Assembly: GCA_024234055.1 (NCBI GenBank)
Contig: JACKOW010000006.1
Coordinates: forward strand, 186,001-250,000
Reading direction: 5' to 3'
Source of the DNA: Rhodanobacteraceae bacterium
GTDB taxonomy: Bacteria > Pseudomonadota > Gammaproteobacteria > Xanthomonadales > SZUA-5
Length of the DNA stretch: 64,000 bases
Part shown: one piece after another, positions 23,823-32,371 of the stretch
Position numbering within the stretch: the first letter of the stretch is position 1
How the letters are laid out: each line of letters begins with the position of its first letter
Notes under the pieces: generated by a model
Told to the model about the DNA's origin: nothing
Database searches by the model: none
Seen by the model: the letters and a program-made list of their open reading frames with translations, nothing else
Made by a program: the position numbers and the translations under genes

Positions 23823-25368
23823 AAACCGGCAAGGCATCCAGTGATTGCTGCATCCAGCGCAGGAAGCGGCGCATGTCCAGCGGTTTGGCGAGGAAGCCGT
23901 TGGCACCAGCCTTCTCGGCGGCAGCGCGGGTGCGGGCGTCGCTGGCGCCGGAGAACACGATGATGGCGCCCTCGTATTCCTTGAGGCGCAATTCCTGGGT
24001 CAGCAGCAAGCCGGAGCGCGTGCCCAGATCGACGTCGATGATGATCAGTGCCGGATCGAAGGCCGCGGTTCGGGCGTGCAAGCGGTCGGCATCCTGCAGC
24101 GTTTCCGTGGCGTAGCCGAGCTCGCGCAGCGACCACTGCAGCAATTCGCAGATGTCCGGATCGTCGTCGACGATCAGCACCCGGCGGTTGCTCAGGTTCA
24201 GCGCCGGCTCGTCGCCGCTGGGCGCCAACACGATGGGAGTGGGCTCCTGGGTCTGCTCTGGCAGGTGCACGTGCACGCGGGTGCCGACGCCGGGTGCCGA
24301 GCTGAGCTTGAGCTCGCCGTCCATCGATTCGACCAGTTGGCGCACGATCGACAGACCGAGACCCGCGCCCTCACGGCCTTGCTGGGCGCCACGGTTGAGG
24401 GGCTCGAACACCCTTTGCTGGTACTCCGGGGCAATGCCGATGCCGGTGTCGGTGACCACCAGATCGATCGCTTCGCCATCCCAGCTGAGTTCGGCCCGGA
24501 CCTCGCCAGCCTGGGTGTAGCGCACGGCATTGGACAGCAGGTTGACCAGGATCTGGTGCAGCTTGATCTGATCGAAGAAGGGCATGCGGGTGCCGCTCGA
24601 CTCGGCACTGACCTTCAGCTCCAGACCCTTGCCATCTGCCATCGGCCGGATGATCAGCTCGATGTCCGCCGCCAGATCCTCCAGCGCGAAAGCGTGCCGC
24701 TCGACTTGGGCATCCGGGTGTCCCTGGCGGGCCAGCTCCAGCAGATTCTCGGCCAGGGACCTGAGATAGACGGCATTGCGCTGGATGGCTCCCAGTGCCC
24801 GATGCAGCGGCGTGTTGTTCTTCAGATGCGGTTCCAGCAGTGCGGCATAGCCGCTGATCGAGGTCAGCGGCGTGCGCAGATCATGCGCCGGCGTGTCGAT
24901 CAGACGTTGCTGGAACTGTTGCGTCTCCAACAGCGAGCGCTCGCGCGACTCCAGCTGCTTGCGCACCGATTTCAACTCGCGGATGGTGCGCGATTTCTCG
25001 ATGCTGGCCAGGGCCGACTCGTTGGCCTGCTGCTGGCGCTCGGTGAGCTCGGCATTGCACAGATCCGAGTCGGTCATGACCACGTGGCTGAAGGGCTGGT
25101 CGGGAATCCAGTGCAGCGCCACATGGTGGCCGCTGTCGATGGCCACCAGCGGCCACAACAGGGGCTGCGAGTCGTCGGCTCCGACCTTCATGTTGGACAC
25201 CAGCTCCAGTATCGGGGCCAGCTGGTCGGTGGCCAGACCGTAGTGGGCAGCATTGCCCTGCAGCTCACGAACCTGACCTGCGGCATCAATGCTGATCACC
25301 AGCGGCTGCGCCCGGTCGATGAGATGGCGGGTGAGCGCATCGGCGACCTTCGGTGGGTAGCGCTTCAC
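23821..25368 (-). CDS. hybrid histidine kinase with C-terminal receiver domain
   Basis: A 515-aa soluble protein from GTG 25368, which overlaps the stop of the upstream GTPase gene (GTGA). Residues 1-110 form a PAS-like sensor region. A coiled coil (about 108-155) leads to the HisKA helix with phospho-His162 (TPAHDLRTPLTSISGY), then the HATPase domain (NLLSNAVRYTQAGEV, DTGIGIAPE, GAGLGLSIVRQLVE). The C-terminal receiver domain (from about 397, VLIVDDDPDI) has phospho-acceptor Asp445 and the conserved Lys in FLAKPLD. There are no membrane segments, so it should receive its signal in the cytoplasm, plausibly from the GTPase or the OmpA-like membrane protein encoded just upstream. Confidence 0.92.
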   Translation of the reverse strand: MKRYPPKVADALTRHLIDRAQPLVISIDAAGQVRELQGNAAHYGLATDQLAPILELVSNMKVGADDSQPLLWPLVAIDSGHHVALHWIPDQPFSHVVMTDSDLCNAELTERQQQANESALASIEKSRTIRELKSVRKQLESRERSLLETQQFQQRLIDTPAHDLRTPLTSISGYAALLEPHLKNNTPLHRALGAIQRNAVYLRSLAENLLELARQGHPDAQVERHAFALEDLAADIELIIRPMADGKGLELKVSAESSGTRMPFFDQIKLHQILVNLLSNAVRYTQAGEVRAELSWDGEAIDLVVTDTGIGIAPEYQQRVFEPLNRGAQQGREGAGLGLSIVRQLVESMDGELKLSSAPGVGTRVHVHLPEQTQEPTPIVLAPSGDEPALNLSNRRVLIVDDDPDICELLQWSLRELGYATETLQDADRLHARTAAFDPALIIIDVDLGTRSGLLLTQELRLKEYEGAIIVFSGASDARTRAAAEKAGANGFLAKPLDMRRFLRWMQQSLDALPV

Positions 25369-25874
25369 GCTTCGCCTCCGAGCAGCAGTCGACCGAGTTC
25401 GGAGAAAGCCGCCTCCACGCCCTCGCCGTCGAGGGCACTGGTCCTGAAGGTGGGCAGGCTCTGCTGCAGTCGGGAAATGTCGCTGGCCGATACCTCCCAG
25501 CGATCGATCAGATCGAGCTTGTTGACCATCAGCACCACCGGTACGCCAGGCAGCTGCTTCTGCGATTGCATCAGCAGATACAGTGCAGCACGCAGACTGG
25601 CCTCGCGGGTACCGTCCGCCACCAGCATCAGTCCGTGGGCCCCACGAATGTAGCTGCGATTGAGGCTGTCGAGCTCGGACTTTCCGGCCAGATCCCACAG
25701 CACCAGCTTGACCGCGCCACTGCCCTCGATCTCGACGCGCTTGCTGTCGACCTTGACGCCGACGGTGGTCAGATACTTCTCGGAGAAGGTGCTGCGCACA
25801 TAGCGCCCGACCAGGCTGGTCTTGCCGACCGCGAAATCCCCCAGCATGCAGATCTTGCGGGCGACTTCAGTCAT
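25365..25874 (-). CDS. Rab/Ras-like small GTPase
   Basis: A 169-aa single-domain GTPase with all five G motifs: G1 GDFAVGKTS (12-20), a switch I Thr in YLTTVGVK, G3 WDLAGKSE, G4 NKLD and G5 TSALDG. WDxAG in place of the usual DxxG context and the overall length resemble eukaryotic Rab/Arf-type proteins; the conventional switch II Gln is replaced (AGKSE). No lipid-attachment Cys is seen at the C-terminus. It sits in a four-gene set, overlapping the OmpA-like gene upstream (ATGA) and the kinase gene downstream (GTGA). Bacterial GTPases of this type are usually regulatory switches tied to polarity, motility or signalling; the role here is inferred. Confidence 0.88.
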   Translation of the reverse strand: MTEVARKICMLGDFAVGKTSLVGRYVRSTFSEKYLTTVGVKVDSKRVEIEGSGAVKLVLWDLAGKSELDSLNRSYIRGAHGLMLVADGTREASLRAALYLLMQSQKQLPGVPVVLMVNKLDLIDRWEVSASDISRLQQSLPTFRTSALDGEGVEAAFSELGRLLLGGEA

Positions 25875-27556
25875 GGGGCCGGCTCCAGTTGCACTTCAGC
25901 CGTGGCCGCCGGCGTGCCCAGACCCTGGTCATCAGTTTCAACGATGAACACGTCGGGCGGTATCCCCTGACTCACGAGTACCTCCTGCAAGGCCTGTGCG
26001 CGGGCTGCACGCAAATCGGCGTTGAGCTTGTCACTGCCGCCGTCATCACTCCAGCCCCGCAAGCGGATTATTGCGCCTATTTCATTGTCACGTGCCAGCG
26101 CCAGTGCTTCCCGCAGTACTGTCGCCAGCGCCTGGGCCGCGGGCAAGGCAAGGGGCTCCAGCTGACTGCGTCCGCGCCGAAATGGAATCGGGCGTGCGGC
26201 GACGTCGGCCTGCAGGGCTCTCAGGCGCGCCAGATCGGCGGCATCGGGCGTCACCGTGAGCGCCGAGACGTCGATGCTGATCACCCCAGGCAACCACGGG
26301 CCCAACTGCTGCAGTCGCTGCACCCAGCTGCGCTCGGCGCTGCCTGTCACCTGCAAGCGACCTTCGCGGAAGTTGAGCTCGGTGCCGACCGCCGGCTGCA
26401 GCAAGCGCCGCGCGCGGGCGGCCACCAGCGGCTCGTCCAGCGCCAGGAAGGATTGTTCCTCGATCTCGACCTGATCACTCGGAAGGTCAACCAGGTCCGC
26501 CAAGGCTGCGCTCGGCTCCGAATCCGGATCGCGCAGCAGCTTGAGCTTCCAGACGCCATCGTGATCCAGGGTCAGCAGCTGCCAGCCGGGCATGGCCGTC
26601 ACCGCCGCGCGCAGGCGCTGGCCGGTTTCGGCGCGCTGCCAGCGCTGGTAACCGAGCGCGCCCAGCAGTCCGAGCAGGAGCAGCAACAGCAGGATCATCG
26701 GCCAGCGCGGTGGCCGTACGACCTTCGGATCGACATTGCTCAATTGCGACATGGCATCGATGCCGAGTACACGCGAGGCTTCCAGTTCCCAGTCAAAAGC
26801 CTCGCCGGCCGCATCCTGTTCCCGATGCAGATCCTCCAGCGCCGTGCGCAGATGCGCCGACAGCTCGCTCGGCGGCACGCCCTGGATGAAGCAGGCCAGC
26901 ACCGCGCGCGGGCCCTCGTAGACCTGCAGCAGGTGCTCGCCGATCGTCGCCGAGGCCAGCCCGGACTCCGTGTCCTGATCGGACTGCACCGAGTCACGCA
27001 CGAAATCGCCGATGGCGGTGAGCATGCCGGCGATGGCGTCGGCATCCAGATCGGGCAGTTCCGGCGCGGTGTAGCGGTGCAGCAGCAGGCCCGATTCGCG
27101 CTCGATCAAGAACAGATGATCGATGCGATAACGCAAGGTGTGCTTCATCACCACCTGGGAAAAAGGCACGCCGGTGCGCCAGGACTCCAGCCGCCAGCGC
27201 AGGCCGCGTGGTGTCAGGCTGTGGTCCAGTGCTCGATTCAGATCCGCGGCAAAAGCCCGCAGCGCCTCGGCAATGGCCTTGCGGATGGACGGGCCAATGA
27301 TCGGAAACAGCGCATCGACGATGCTGCGGCGGTCACGGCGCACGGCGTCGGCCAGCGAGGCTGCCACCACCGGTGCCAGCACCCGGTGCAGGGACTCGCG
27401 GCGGGCGCCGCTCTCGACCTGATCGAGCATCTCCGGCAGCCGATCCGGCAGATCGGTCTGGGCCTGCTGCAGGGCCTCGATGGCCGCCCGCTGTTGTTGC
27501 AGCTCGCCCTGCTCGGGAGCCAGCAACAAAGTCCGCAGGCGCTCAAGCTCGCTCAT
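25871..27556 (-). CDS. membrane protein with BON-like and OmpA-like C-terminal domains
   Basis: A 561-aa protein. Residues 1-280 are cytoplasmic and mostly helical, without a signal peptide (MSELERLRTLLLAPEQGELQ). A single membrane segment (about 283-303, MILLLLLLLGLLGALGYQRW) is followed by a BON-like segment (RLQVTGSAERSWVQRLQQLG) and an OmpA-like domain (about 465-550, IPFRRGRSQLEPLALPA ... IRLRGWSDDGGSDKLNADLR), which would bind peptidoglycan in the periplasm. This is an inside-out arrangement: a large cytoplasmic sensor or effector part tethered to the wall. Its neighbours are a coiled-coil protein upstream and the Rab-like GTPase downstream. It could anchor the GTPase system to the envelope. 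Confidence 0.83.
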   Translation of the reverse strand: MSELERLRTLLLAPEQGELQQQRAAIEALQQAQTDLPDRLPEMLDQVESGARRESLHRVLAPVVAASLADAVRRDRRSIVDALFPIIGPSIRKAIAEALRAFAADLNRALDHSLTPRGLRWRLESWRTGVPFSQVVMKHTLRYRIDHLFLIERESGLLLHRYTAPELPDLDADAIAGMLTAIGDFVRDSVQSDQDTESGLASATIGEHLLQVYEGPRAVLACFIQGVPPSELSAHLRTALEDLHREQDAAGEAFDWELEASRVLGIDAMSQLSNVDPKVVRPPRWPMILLLLLLLGLLGALGYQRWQRAETGQRLRAAVTAMPGWQLLTLDHDGVWKLKLLRDPDSEPSAALADLVDLPSDQVEIEEQSFLALDEPLVAARARRLLQPAVGTELNFREGRLQVTGSAERSWVQRLQQLGPWLPGVISIDVSALTVTPDAADLARLRALQADVAARPIPFRRGRSQLEPLALPAAQALATVLREALALARDNEIGAIIRLRGWSDDGGSDKLNADLRAARAQALQEVLVSQGIPPDVFIVETDDQGLGTPAATAEVQLEPAP

Positions 27557-27580
27557 GCCGGATCCGGGCAGGGCTCAGCC

Positions 27581-28237
27581 TCAGCCGCGCGCGGTCGGAA
27601 GTTCGAACTCGCCGTTGAGGCGCAGGGCCACCTCCGTCAGCAGCGCCGCCAGATCGCTGCGGCCGACCTTGTCCTTGCGCACCTCCTGGTCCGAGCGCGA
27701 CAGCGCGGCGTTGATCTCGCTGACGCGCGTGGCCAGCAACTGCCGCAGTTCTGCCAGCGATTCGCGCTGGCGTTCATCCTTGGCCGACAGATCCGCCTCC
27801 AGCGCCTGCAAGCCACCCTGCAGCTCGCCGCGCAAGGTGCGCTGGCCCTGCTGCATGCGCGTTTCCAGATCATCCAGGCTCTGGGTGCGGTCGCTGACTT
27901 CCTGGCGCAGCAACTTGCCAAGCTTCTCGAACTGGTCATCGACGCGCTTCTCCAGCTGCGCCAGTCGCTTGTCCAGATCATTGTGCAAGCGCTGGCTCTC
28001 GCTCTCCAGGCGCTGCGACAGGTCCAGAAAGCGGCGTTCGTAATCACGCATCTGGCCACCGAACAGGATGTCGCGGATCTGGTCGACGTTGTTGGCGCTG
28101 TCATTCATGGGTGTACTCCGGCGGATTTCGGGCTTGGCTGCTGCAGCGGGCGCGGCGGCCTCTGGACTGGCGCGCGCAGGCGCTGGCTTGGACTGGGTCT
28201 TTGCAGCGGTCTTGCTGACGCTTTTCTTGCTGGCCAT
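27581..28237 (-). CDS. coiled-coil protein of the GTPase operon
   Basis: 218 aa from ATG 28237. An alternative start at 28108 (MNDSANNVDQIRDILFGG) has the better ribosome site (GGAG, 8 nt spacing) and would give 175 aa without the Lys/Ala/Pro-rich leader. From about residue 60 to 190 the protein is a long amphipathic coiled coil (RFLDLSQRLESESQRLHNDL and similar heptads), ending in a small domain with LAALLTEVALRLNGEF. There is no membrane segment. It is the first gene of the set with the OmpA-like protein 24 bp downstream. Likely a scaffold or oligomerisation partner; I know no assigned function. Confidence 0.75.
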   Translation of the reverse strand: MASKKSVSKTAAKTQSKPAPARASPEAAAPAAAAKPEIRRSTPMNDSANNVDQIRDILFGGQMRDYERRFLDLSQRLESESQRLHNDLDKRLAQLEKRVDDQFEKLGKLLRQEVSDRTQSLDDLETRMQQGQRTLRGELQGGLQALEADLSAKDERQRESLAELRQLLATRVSEINAALSRSDQEVRKDKVGRSDLAALLTEVALRLNGEFELPTARG

Positions 28238-28362
28238 GCCGTGCCCTCGCCCGATCATCGCTATGACCCCGTCAAGTTAGCGCAATCCGGGTGCGCGTGG
28301 CCATCGAATCGCTTGTCGGCGATGGCTTGACAGCATCGCGGCCGACGCTGATCGTCCGGCTC

Positions 28363-29736
28363 ATGACTGCTCCGATGCTAAGACTGAACCAGCGCGCCAT
28401 CGATCTCAGCGAGGTTGACCCGGCCGAATCCCTGCTGCGCTGGCTGCGCCGCCAGCAACGCCTGACCGGTACCAAGGAAGGCTGCGGCGACGGTGATTGC
28501 GGTGCCTGCACCGTGGCCTTGCTGGAACGCGATGAGCAGGGGCGCGGGCGTTATCGCGCCGTCAACGCCTGCCTGTTGCCGATGGGTCTGATGGCCGGAC
28601 GCGAAGTGCTGACCGTGGAAGCGCTGGCCGATGGCGATCGGCTGCATCCGGTGCAGCAGGCCATGGTCGACAGCGCCGGTTCGCAATGTGGTTATTGCAC
28701 ACCCGGCTTTGTCATGAGCCTGTTCGCCGGTTATTACGACGGCGAATTCAGTGATCACGTCATCGAAGGCAATCTCTGCCGTTGCACCGGCTATCAGTCC
28801 ATACGCCGAGCTGCCGCCAGCCTGGCGGCGCTGACGCGCGAGCCCGACCGCTTCAGCGATTGCCTGCAGCGCGGGCCCGAGGCTGGCGACCAGCCGGCGG
28901 CGCCCGGCGGCTGGCATTCGCCGACCACGCTGGCGCAGGCGCTGGCGCTGAAGGCCGAGCATCCGGACGCTCTGTGGATCGCCGGGGCCACGGATCTGGG
29001 CGTGGCCCTGAGTCGGGGCTTGCCGCTGCCGGCGGGCCTGATTGCGGTCGATCGGGTGCGGGAACTGCATGAGTTGCAGATCAGCGAGCACAGCGTACGC
29101 ATCGGTGCCGCCGTCCCGCTGTCGCGTCTGGAAACGGAGCTGGCGGGGGTGTTCGCGGCGCTGGACCAGATGCTGCCCTGGTTCGCCGCACGCCAGGTCA
29201 AGAACCGGGCGACGCTGGGCGGCAATCTCGGCAGCGCCTCGCCGATCGGCGATCTGCTGCCCTGGCTGCTGGCGCATGAGGCGGTGGTCGAGGTGCAAAG
29301 CGCTGCCGGGGCCCGGGAACTGCCGATCGACGGCTATTTCCTCGATTACCGCAAGACTGCGCTCAGGCCGGAGGAGCTGATCGTGGCCGTGCGGGTACCG
29401 CGCAGCTCAGCCATCCAGGCCGCCTACAAGGTCGCCAAGCGCCAGACCGACGACATCAGCATCGTCGCCGCCGTGTATCTGCTGGCACTCGACGATCAGC
29501 GCCGCGTCACGCACGCCCGGCTGGCCTACGGTGGCGTCGCCGCCATCCCGCGCCGCGCCGTCGCCGTCGAGCAGTACCTGCTCGGCCGGGTGCTCGATCC
29601 CGACACCGTCGCTGCTGCCTGCGAGTTGCTGCGTCAGGAATACACCCCACTCAGCGACCACCGCGGCAGCGCCGACTACCGCCGCGCTCTGGTCGCCAGC
29701 CTGTTTGCCAAGTTCGTCGAGGAGCAGGTGCGATGA
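28363..29736 (+). CDS. xdhA: xanthine dehydrogenase small subunit
   Basis: 457 aa from ATG 28363 (28375 is also possible). The N-terminal ferredoxin-like domain binds one [2Fe-2S] with Cys41, Cys46 and Cys49 (KEGCGDGDCGACTV) plus Cys of NACLLP. The second [2Fe-2S] domain has QCGYCTPGFVMSLF and LCRCTGYQSIRRA. The FAD-binding domain (LWIAGATDLGVAL, NRATLGGNLGSASPIGDLLP) and a CO dehydrogenase flavoprotein C-terminal domain follow. It passes electrons from the molybdenum site of XdhB to NAD+ during oxidation of hypoxanthine and xanthine to urate. The partner gene begins only after a 346-bp gap that carries a repeat element. Confidence 0.95.
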   Translation: MTAPMLRLNQRAIDLSEVDPAESLLRWLRRQQRLTGTKEGCGDGDCGACTVALLERDEQGRGRYRAVNACLLPMGLMAGREVLTVEALADGDRLHPVQQAMVDSAGSQCGYCTPGFVMSLFAGYYDGEFSDHVIEGNLCRCTGYQSIRRAAASLAALTREPDRFSDCLQRGPEAGDQPAAPGGWHSPTTLAQALALKAEHPDALWIAGATDLGVALSRGLPLPAGLIAVDRVRELHELQISEHSVRIGAAVPLSRLETELAGVFAALDQMLPWFAARQVKNRATLGGNLGSASPIGDLLPWLLAHEAVVEVQSAAGARELPIDGYFLDYRKTALRPEELIVAVRVPRSSAIQAAYKVAKRQTDDISIVAAVYLLALDDQRRVTHARLAYGGVAAIPRRAVAVEQYLLGRVLDPDTVAAACELLRQEYTPLSDHRGSADYRRALVASLFAKFVEEQVR

Positions 29737-29767
29737 AGCTGAACTGGGGCGCATCTTGGGGGAAGAG

Positions 29768-30050
29768 CTTTGGACGCGAAGGACGCAAAGGACAAGCAGA
29801 AAGGACGCGAAGAAGAGCGAAGGATTCATCGGTCAGGGGCGATGCGAGTTTCGCGCTGCGGACGACTGCATGTCGACATTCTTGTTCCGATCAACGACCA
29901 GGTGGCTTCGGCGCGCCGGCCGCTGTCTTGATCGACTCTGAACCCCGCCAGCTCGGAGCTGAGCGACCGTTCCTCAACAACACCTTGAGCCAACTCGTCC
30001 ATTTCCCTTCGCGTTCTTTCTGCTTTTCCTTCGCGTCCTTCGCGTCCGAG
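29768..30050. repeat. family H inverted repeat inserted between xdhA and xdhB
   Basis: Left arm about 29773-29812 (GGACGCGAAGGACGCAAAGG, then ACAAGCAGAAAGGACGCGAAG) and right arm about 30012-30048 (CTTTCTGCTTTTCCTTCGCG then TCCTTCGCGTCC) are inverted copies about 200 bp apart. Nothing between them looks coding. The element separates two genes that are normally adjacent or overlapping in xdh operons. Confidence 0.75.
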
Positions 30051-30082
30051 TCTTTTCCCCACACTCGCCCGAGTACCCACCC

Positions 30083-32371
30083 ATGAAGCACGAGAGCGCG
30101 GTGGGGCATGTGACGGGGCGGGCGGTCTATACCGATGAGCAATCGATGCCGGTGGGGCTGCTGCGCTTGTGGCCGGTGCAGGCACCCTTTGCGCATGCCG
30201 AGATCCTCGGCATCGACGCCAGTGCGGCGCTGGCCGTGCCGGGCGTGCACGCCGTACTGACGGCGGCCGACATCCCCGGTGTCAACGACACCGGCCCGAT
30301 CAAGCACGATGAGCCGCTGATCCCGGCCGATCGGGTCAGCTACCACGGCCAGGCGGTGGCCTGGGTGGTAGCCGGCGACACAGCCACCGCCCAGCGCGCG
30401 GCGCAAGCGGTGAAGGTCGAATACCGCGAATTGCCGGCTTGCCTCAGCATCGATCAGGCCATCGCCGAGCAGCGCTTCCACCTGCCGCCGAGCCGCATCG
30501 TCCGCGGCGATGTCGATACCGCGATGGCGGCGTCTTCCCACCGGCTACGGGGCGAGGTGCGCTGTGGCGGTCAGGATCATTTCTACCTGGAAACCCATGC
30601 CAGCTGGGTCAGCATCGATGGCGATGGGCTGGTGCAGATCGTGTCCTCGACCCAGCATCCCTCGGAAACCCAGGCGATCGTCGCCCATGTGCTCAGCTTG
30701 CCGTCCAACCGCGTGGTCTGTCGCTGTCTGCGCATGGGTGGCGGGTTTGGCGGCAAGGAGACCCAGGCCAACGCCTTTGCCGCCGTCGCGGCGCTGGCGG
30801 CGCAGCGCAGCGGGCGGGCGGCGGCGATCCAGCTGCCGCGCATGCTGGACATGCAGCTGACCGGCAAGCGCCATCCCTTCCTCGGCCGCTTCGAGGTCGG
30901 TTTTGATGCAAACGGTTTGTTGCAGGCGCTGGAGGTGGAACTGGTTGCCGATGGCGGCTGGAGCTGCGATCTGTCGCCGCCGGTGCTGATGCGGGCCATG
31001 GTCCATGTCGACAACGCCTACTACCTGCCGCACGTGCGGGTGATCGGGCGGATCGCGGCGACGAATCTGCCGTCGAACACCGCCTTCCGCGGCTTTGGCG
31101 GGCCTCAGGGCATGCTGGTCGGCGAGGAAATCCTCGATCGCGTCGCCCGCCACCTGCAGCTGCCGCCCGAGCAGGTGCGTGAGCGCAATTTCTACCGGCC
31201 CGATGCGACACCCGAGCGCAACACCACCCACTACGGCCAGCCGGTGGTCGACAATCATCTGCCGCAGCTGTGGGCCGAACTCAAGCGCAGCAGCGCCTTC
31301 GACCGCCGCCGCGCCGAGGTGGCTGAGTTCAACCGCAGTCACCCCACGCGCAAGCGCGGACTGGCGATCACCCCGGTCAAGTTCGGCATCTCCTTCAACA
31401 AGACCGAGTACAACCAGGCCGGGGCACTGCTGCTGATTTACCAGGATGGCAGCATCCAGCTCAATCACGGCGGTACCGAGATGGGTCAGGGCCTGCACAC
31501 CAAGATGCTCGCCGTCGCCGCGCGCACCCTCGGGGTATCGGCCGGGCGGATCCGGATCATGACCACCAGCACCGACAAGGTGCCGAACACCTCGGCCACC
31601 GCCGCCAGTTCCGGCTCCGATCTCAACGGACAGGCGGTGCGCAATGCCTGCCTCACCGTGCAGGTGCGGCTGGCCGAACTGGCCGCGGCCCGGCTGCAGT
31701 GCGAGCCGGGCGAGCTGCGGTTCGAGCAGGATCAGGTTTACGTCCATGACCGCCCCCGGGGCGAGCGGCTCAGCTTCGAGGAACTGGTGCGCGCGGCCTA
31801 CAGTGCCCGCATCAGCCTGTCGGCCACGGGCTACTACCGCACCCCGCTGATCCACTGGGATCCGCAGGCCGGGCAGGGGCATCCCTTCTACTATTTTTCC
31901 TACGGCGCCGCAGTCAGCGAGGTCGAGATCTGCGGCCACACCGGGGTGCCCCAGCTGCGTCGGGTGGACTTGCTGCATGACGTTGGCGAGACGCTGAACG
32001 AGGGCATCGATCGTGGTCAGATCGAGGGCGGATTCGTGCAGGGGTTAGGCTGGCTCAGCTGCGAGGAGCTGTGCTGGAGTGCCGGCGGCCGTCTGCTGAC
32101 CGATGCCCCCAGCACCTACAAGATCCCGACGGTGGCGGATGTGCCGCTGGATTGGCACCTGGACCTGTACCGGCGCCCGACCGATCCCAGCACCGAGGTG
32201 ATCTTCGGCAGCAAGGGCGTGGGCGAGCCACCGCTGATGCTGGCACTGAGTGTGCGCGAAGCGCTGCGTGATGCCGTCGCGGCCTTCGGTCGCGGTGGCG
32301 CGGTCACGCTGGACTCGCCGGCGACGCCGGAAGCCATCCATGCCGCCATTGCCCGAGTGAAAGCGGCTTGA
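30083..32371 (+). CDS. xdhB: xanthine dehydrogenase large (molybdopterin) subunit
   Basis: 762 aa. The aldehyde oxidase/xanthine dehydrogenase a/b hammerhead domain (GHVTGRAVYTDE) is followed by the molybdenum-cofactor domain with MGGGFGGKETQ (about 220), TAFRGFGGPQGM, the NHGGTEMGQGLHTKM loop and the catalytic-Glu loop GSKGVGEPPLML. It oxidises purines at a Mo-pterin centre and passes electrons to XdhA. The stop overlaps the TTG start of xdhC. The start ATG at 30083 has only a weak ribosome site, so the actual start and its expression relative to xdhA are worth checking. Confidence 0.95.
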   Translation: MKHESAVGHVTGRAVYTDEQSMPVGLLRLWPVQAPFAHAEILGIDASAALAVPGVHAVLTAADIPGVNDTGPIKHDEPLIPADRVSYHGQAVAWVVAGDTATAQRAAQAVKVEYRELPACLSIDQAIAEQRFHLPPSRIVRGDVDTAMAASSHRLRGEVRCGGQDHFYLETHASWVSIDGDGLVQIVSSTQHPSETQAIVAHVLSLPSNRVVCRCLRMGGGFGGKETQANAFAAVAALAAQRSGRAAAIQLPRMLDMQLTGKRHPFLGRFEVGFDANGLLQALEVELVADGGWSCDLSPPVLMRAMVHVDNAYYLPHVRVIGRIAATNLPSNTAFRGFGGPQGMLVGEEILDRVARHLQLPPEQVRERNFYRPDATPERNTTHYGQPVVDNHLPQLWAELKRSSAFDRRRAEVAEFNRSHPTRKRGLAITPVKFGISFNKTEYNQAGALLLIYQDGSIQLNHGGTEMGQGLHTKMLAVAARTLGVSAGRIRIMTTSTDKVPNTSATAASSGSDLNGQAVRNACLTVQVRLAELAAARLQCEPGELRFEQDQVYVHDRPRGERLSFEELVRAAYSARISLSATGYYRTPLIHWDPQAGQGHPFYYFSYGAAVSEVEICGHTGVPQLRRVDLLHDVGETLNEGIDRGQIEGGFVQGLGWLSCEELCWSAGGRLLTDAPSTYKIPTVADVPLDWHLDLYRRPTDPSTEVIFGSKGVGEPPLMLALSVREALRDAVAAFGRGGAVTLDSPATPEAIHAAIARVKAA

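Noticed and set aside
23247..23906. Open frames encoding repeated SRVPSPE / GLGTRDS peptides over the GGGACTC array
   Set aside because: A 7-nt repeat without stops is open in several frames on both strands; no start site, conservation or flanking domain supports translation.
25889..28330. 813-codon plus-strand open frame over the OmpA-like and coiled-coil genes
   Set aside because: Antisense shadow; very Gln/Arg-rich translation without domains, while the minus-strand genes have clear ones and coupled starts.
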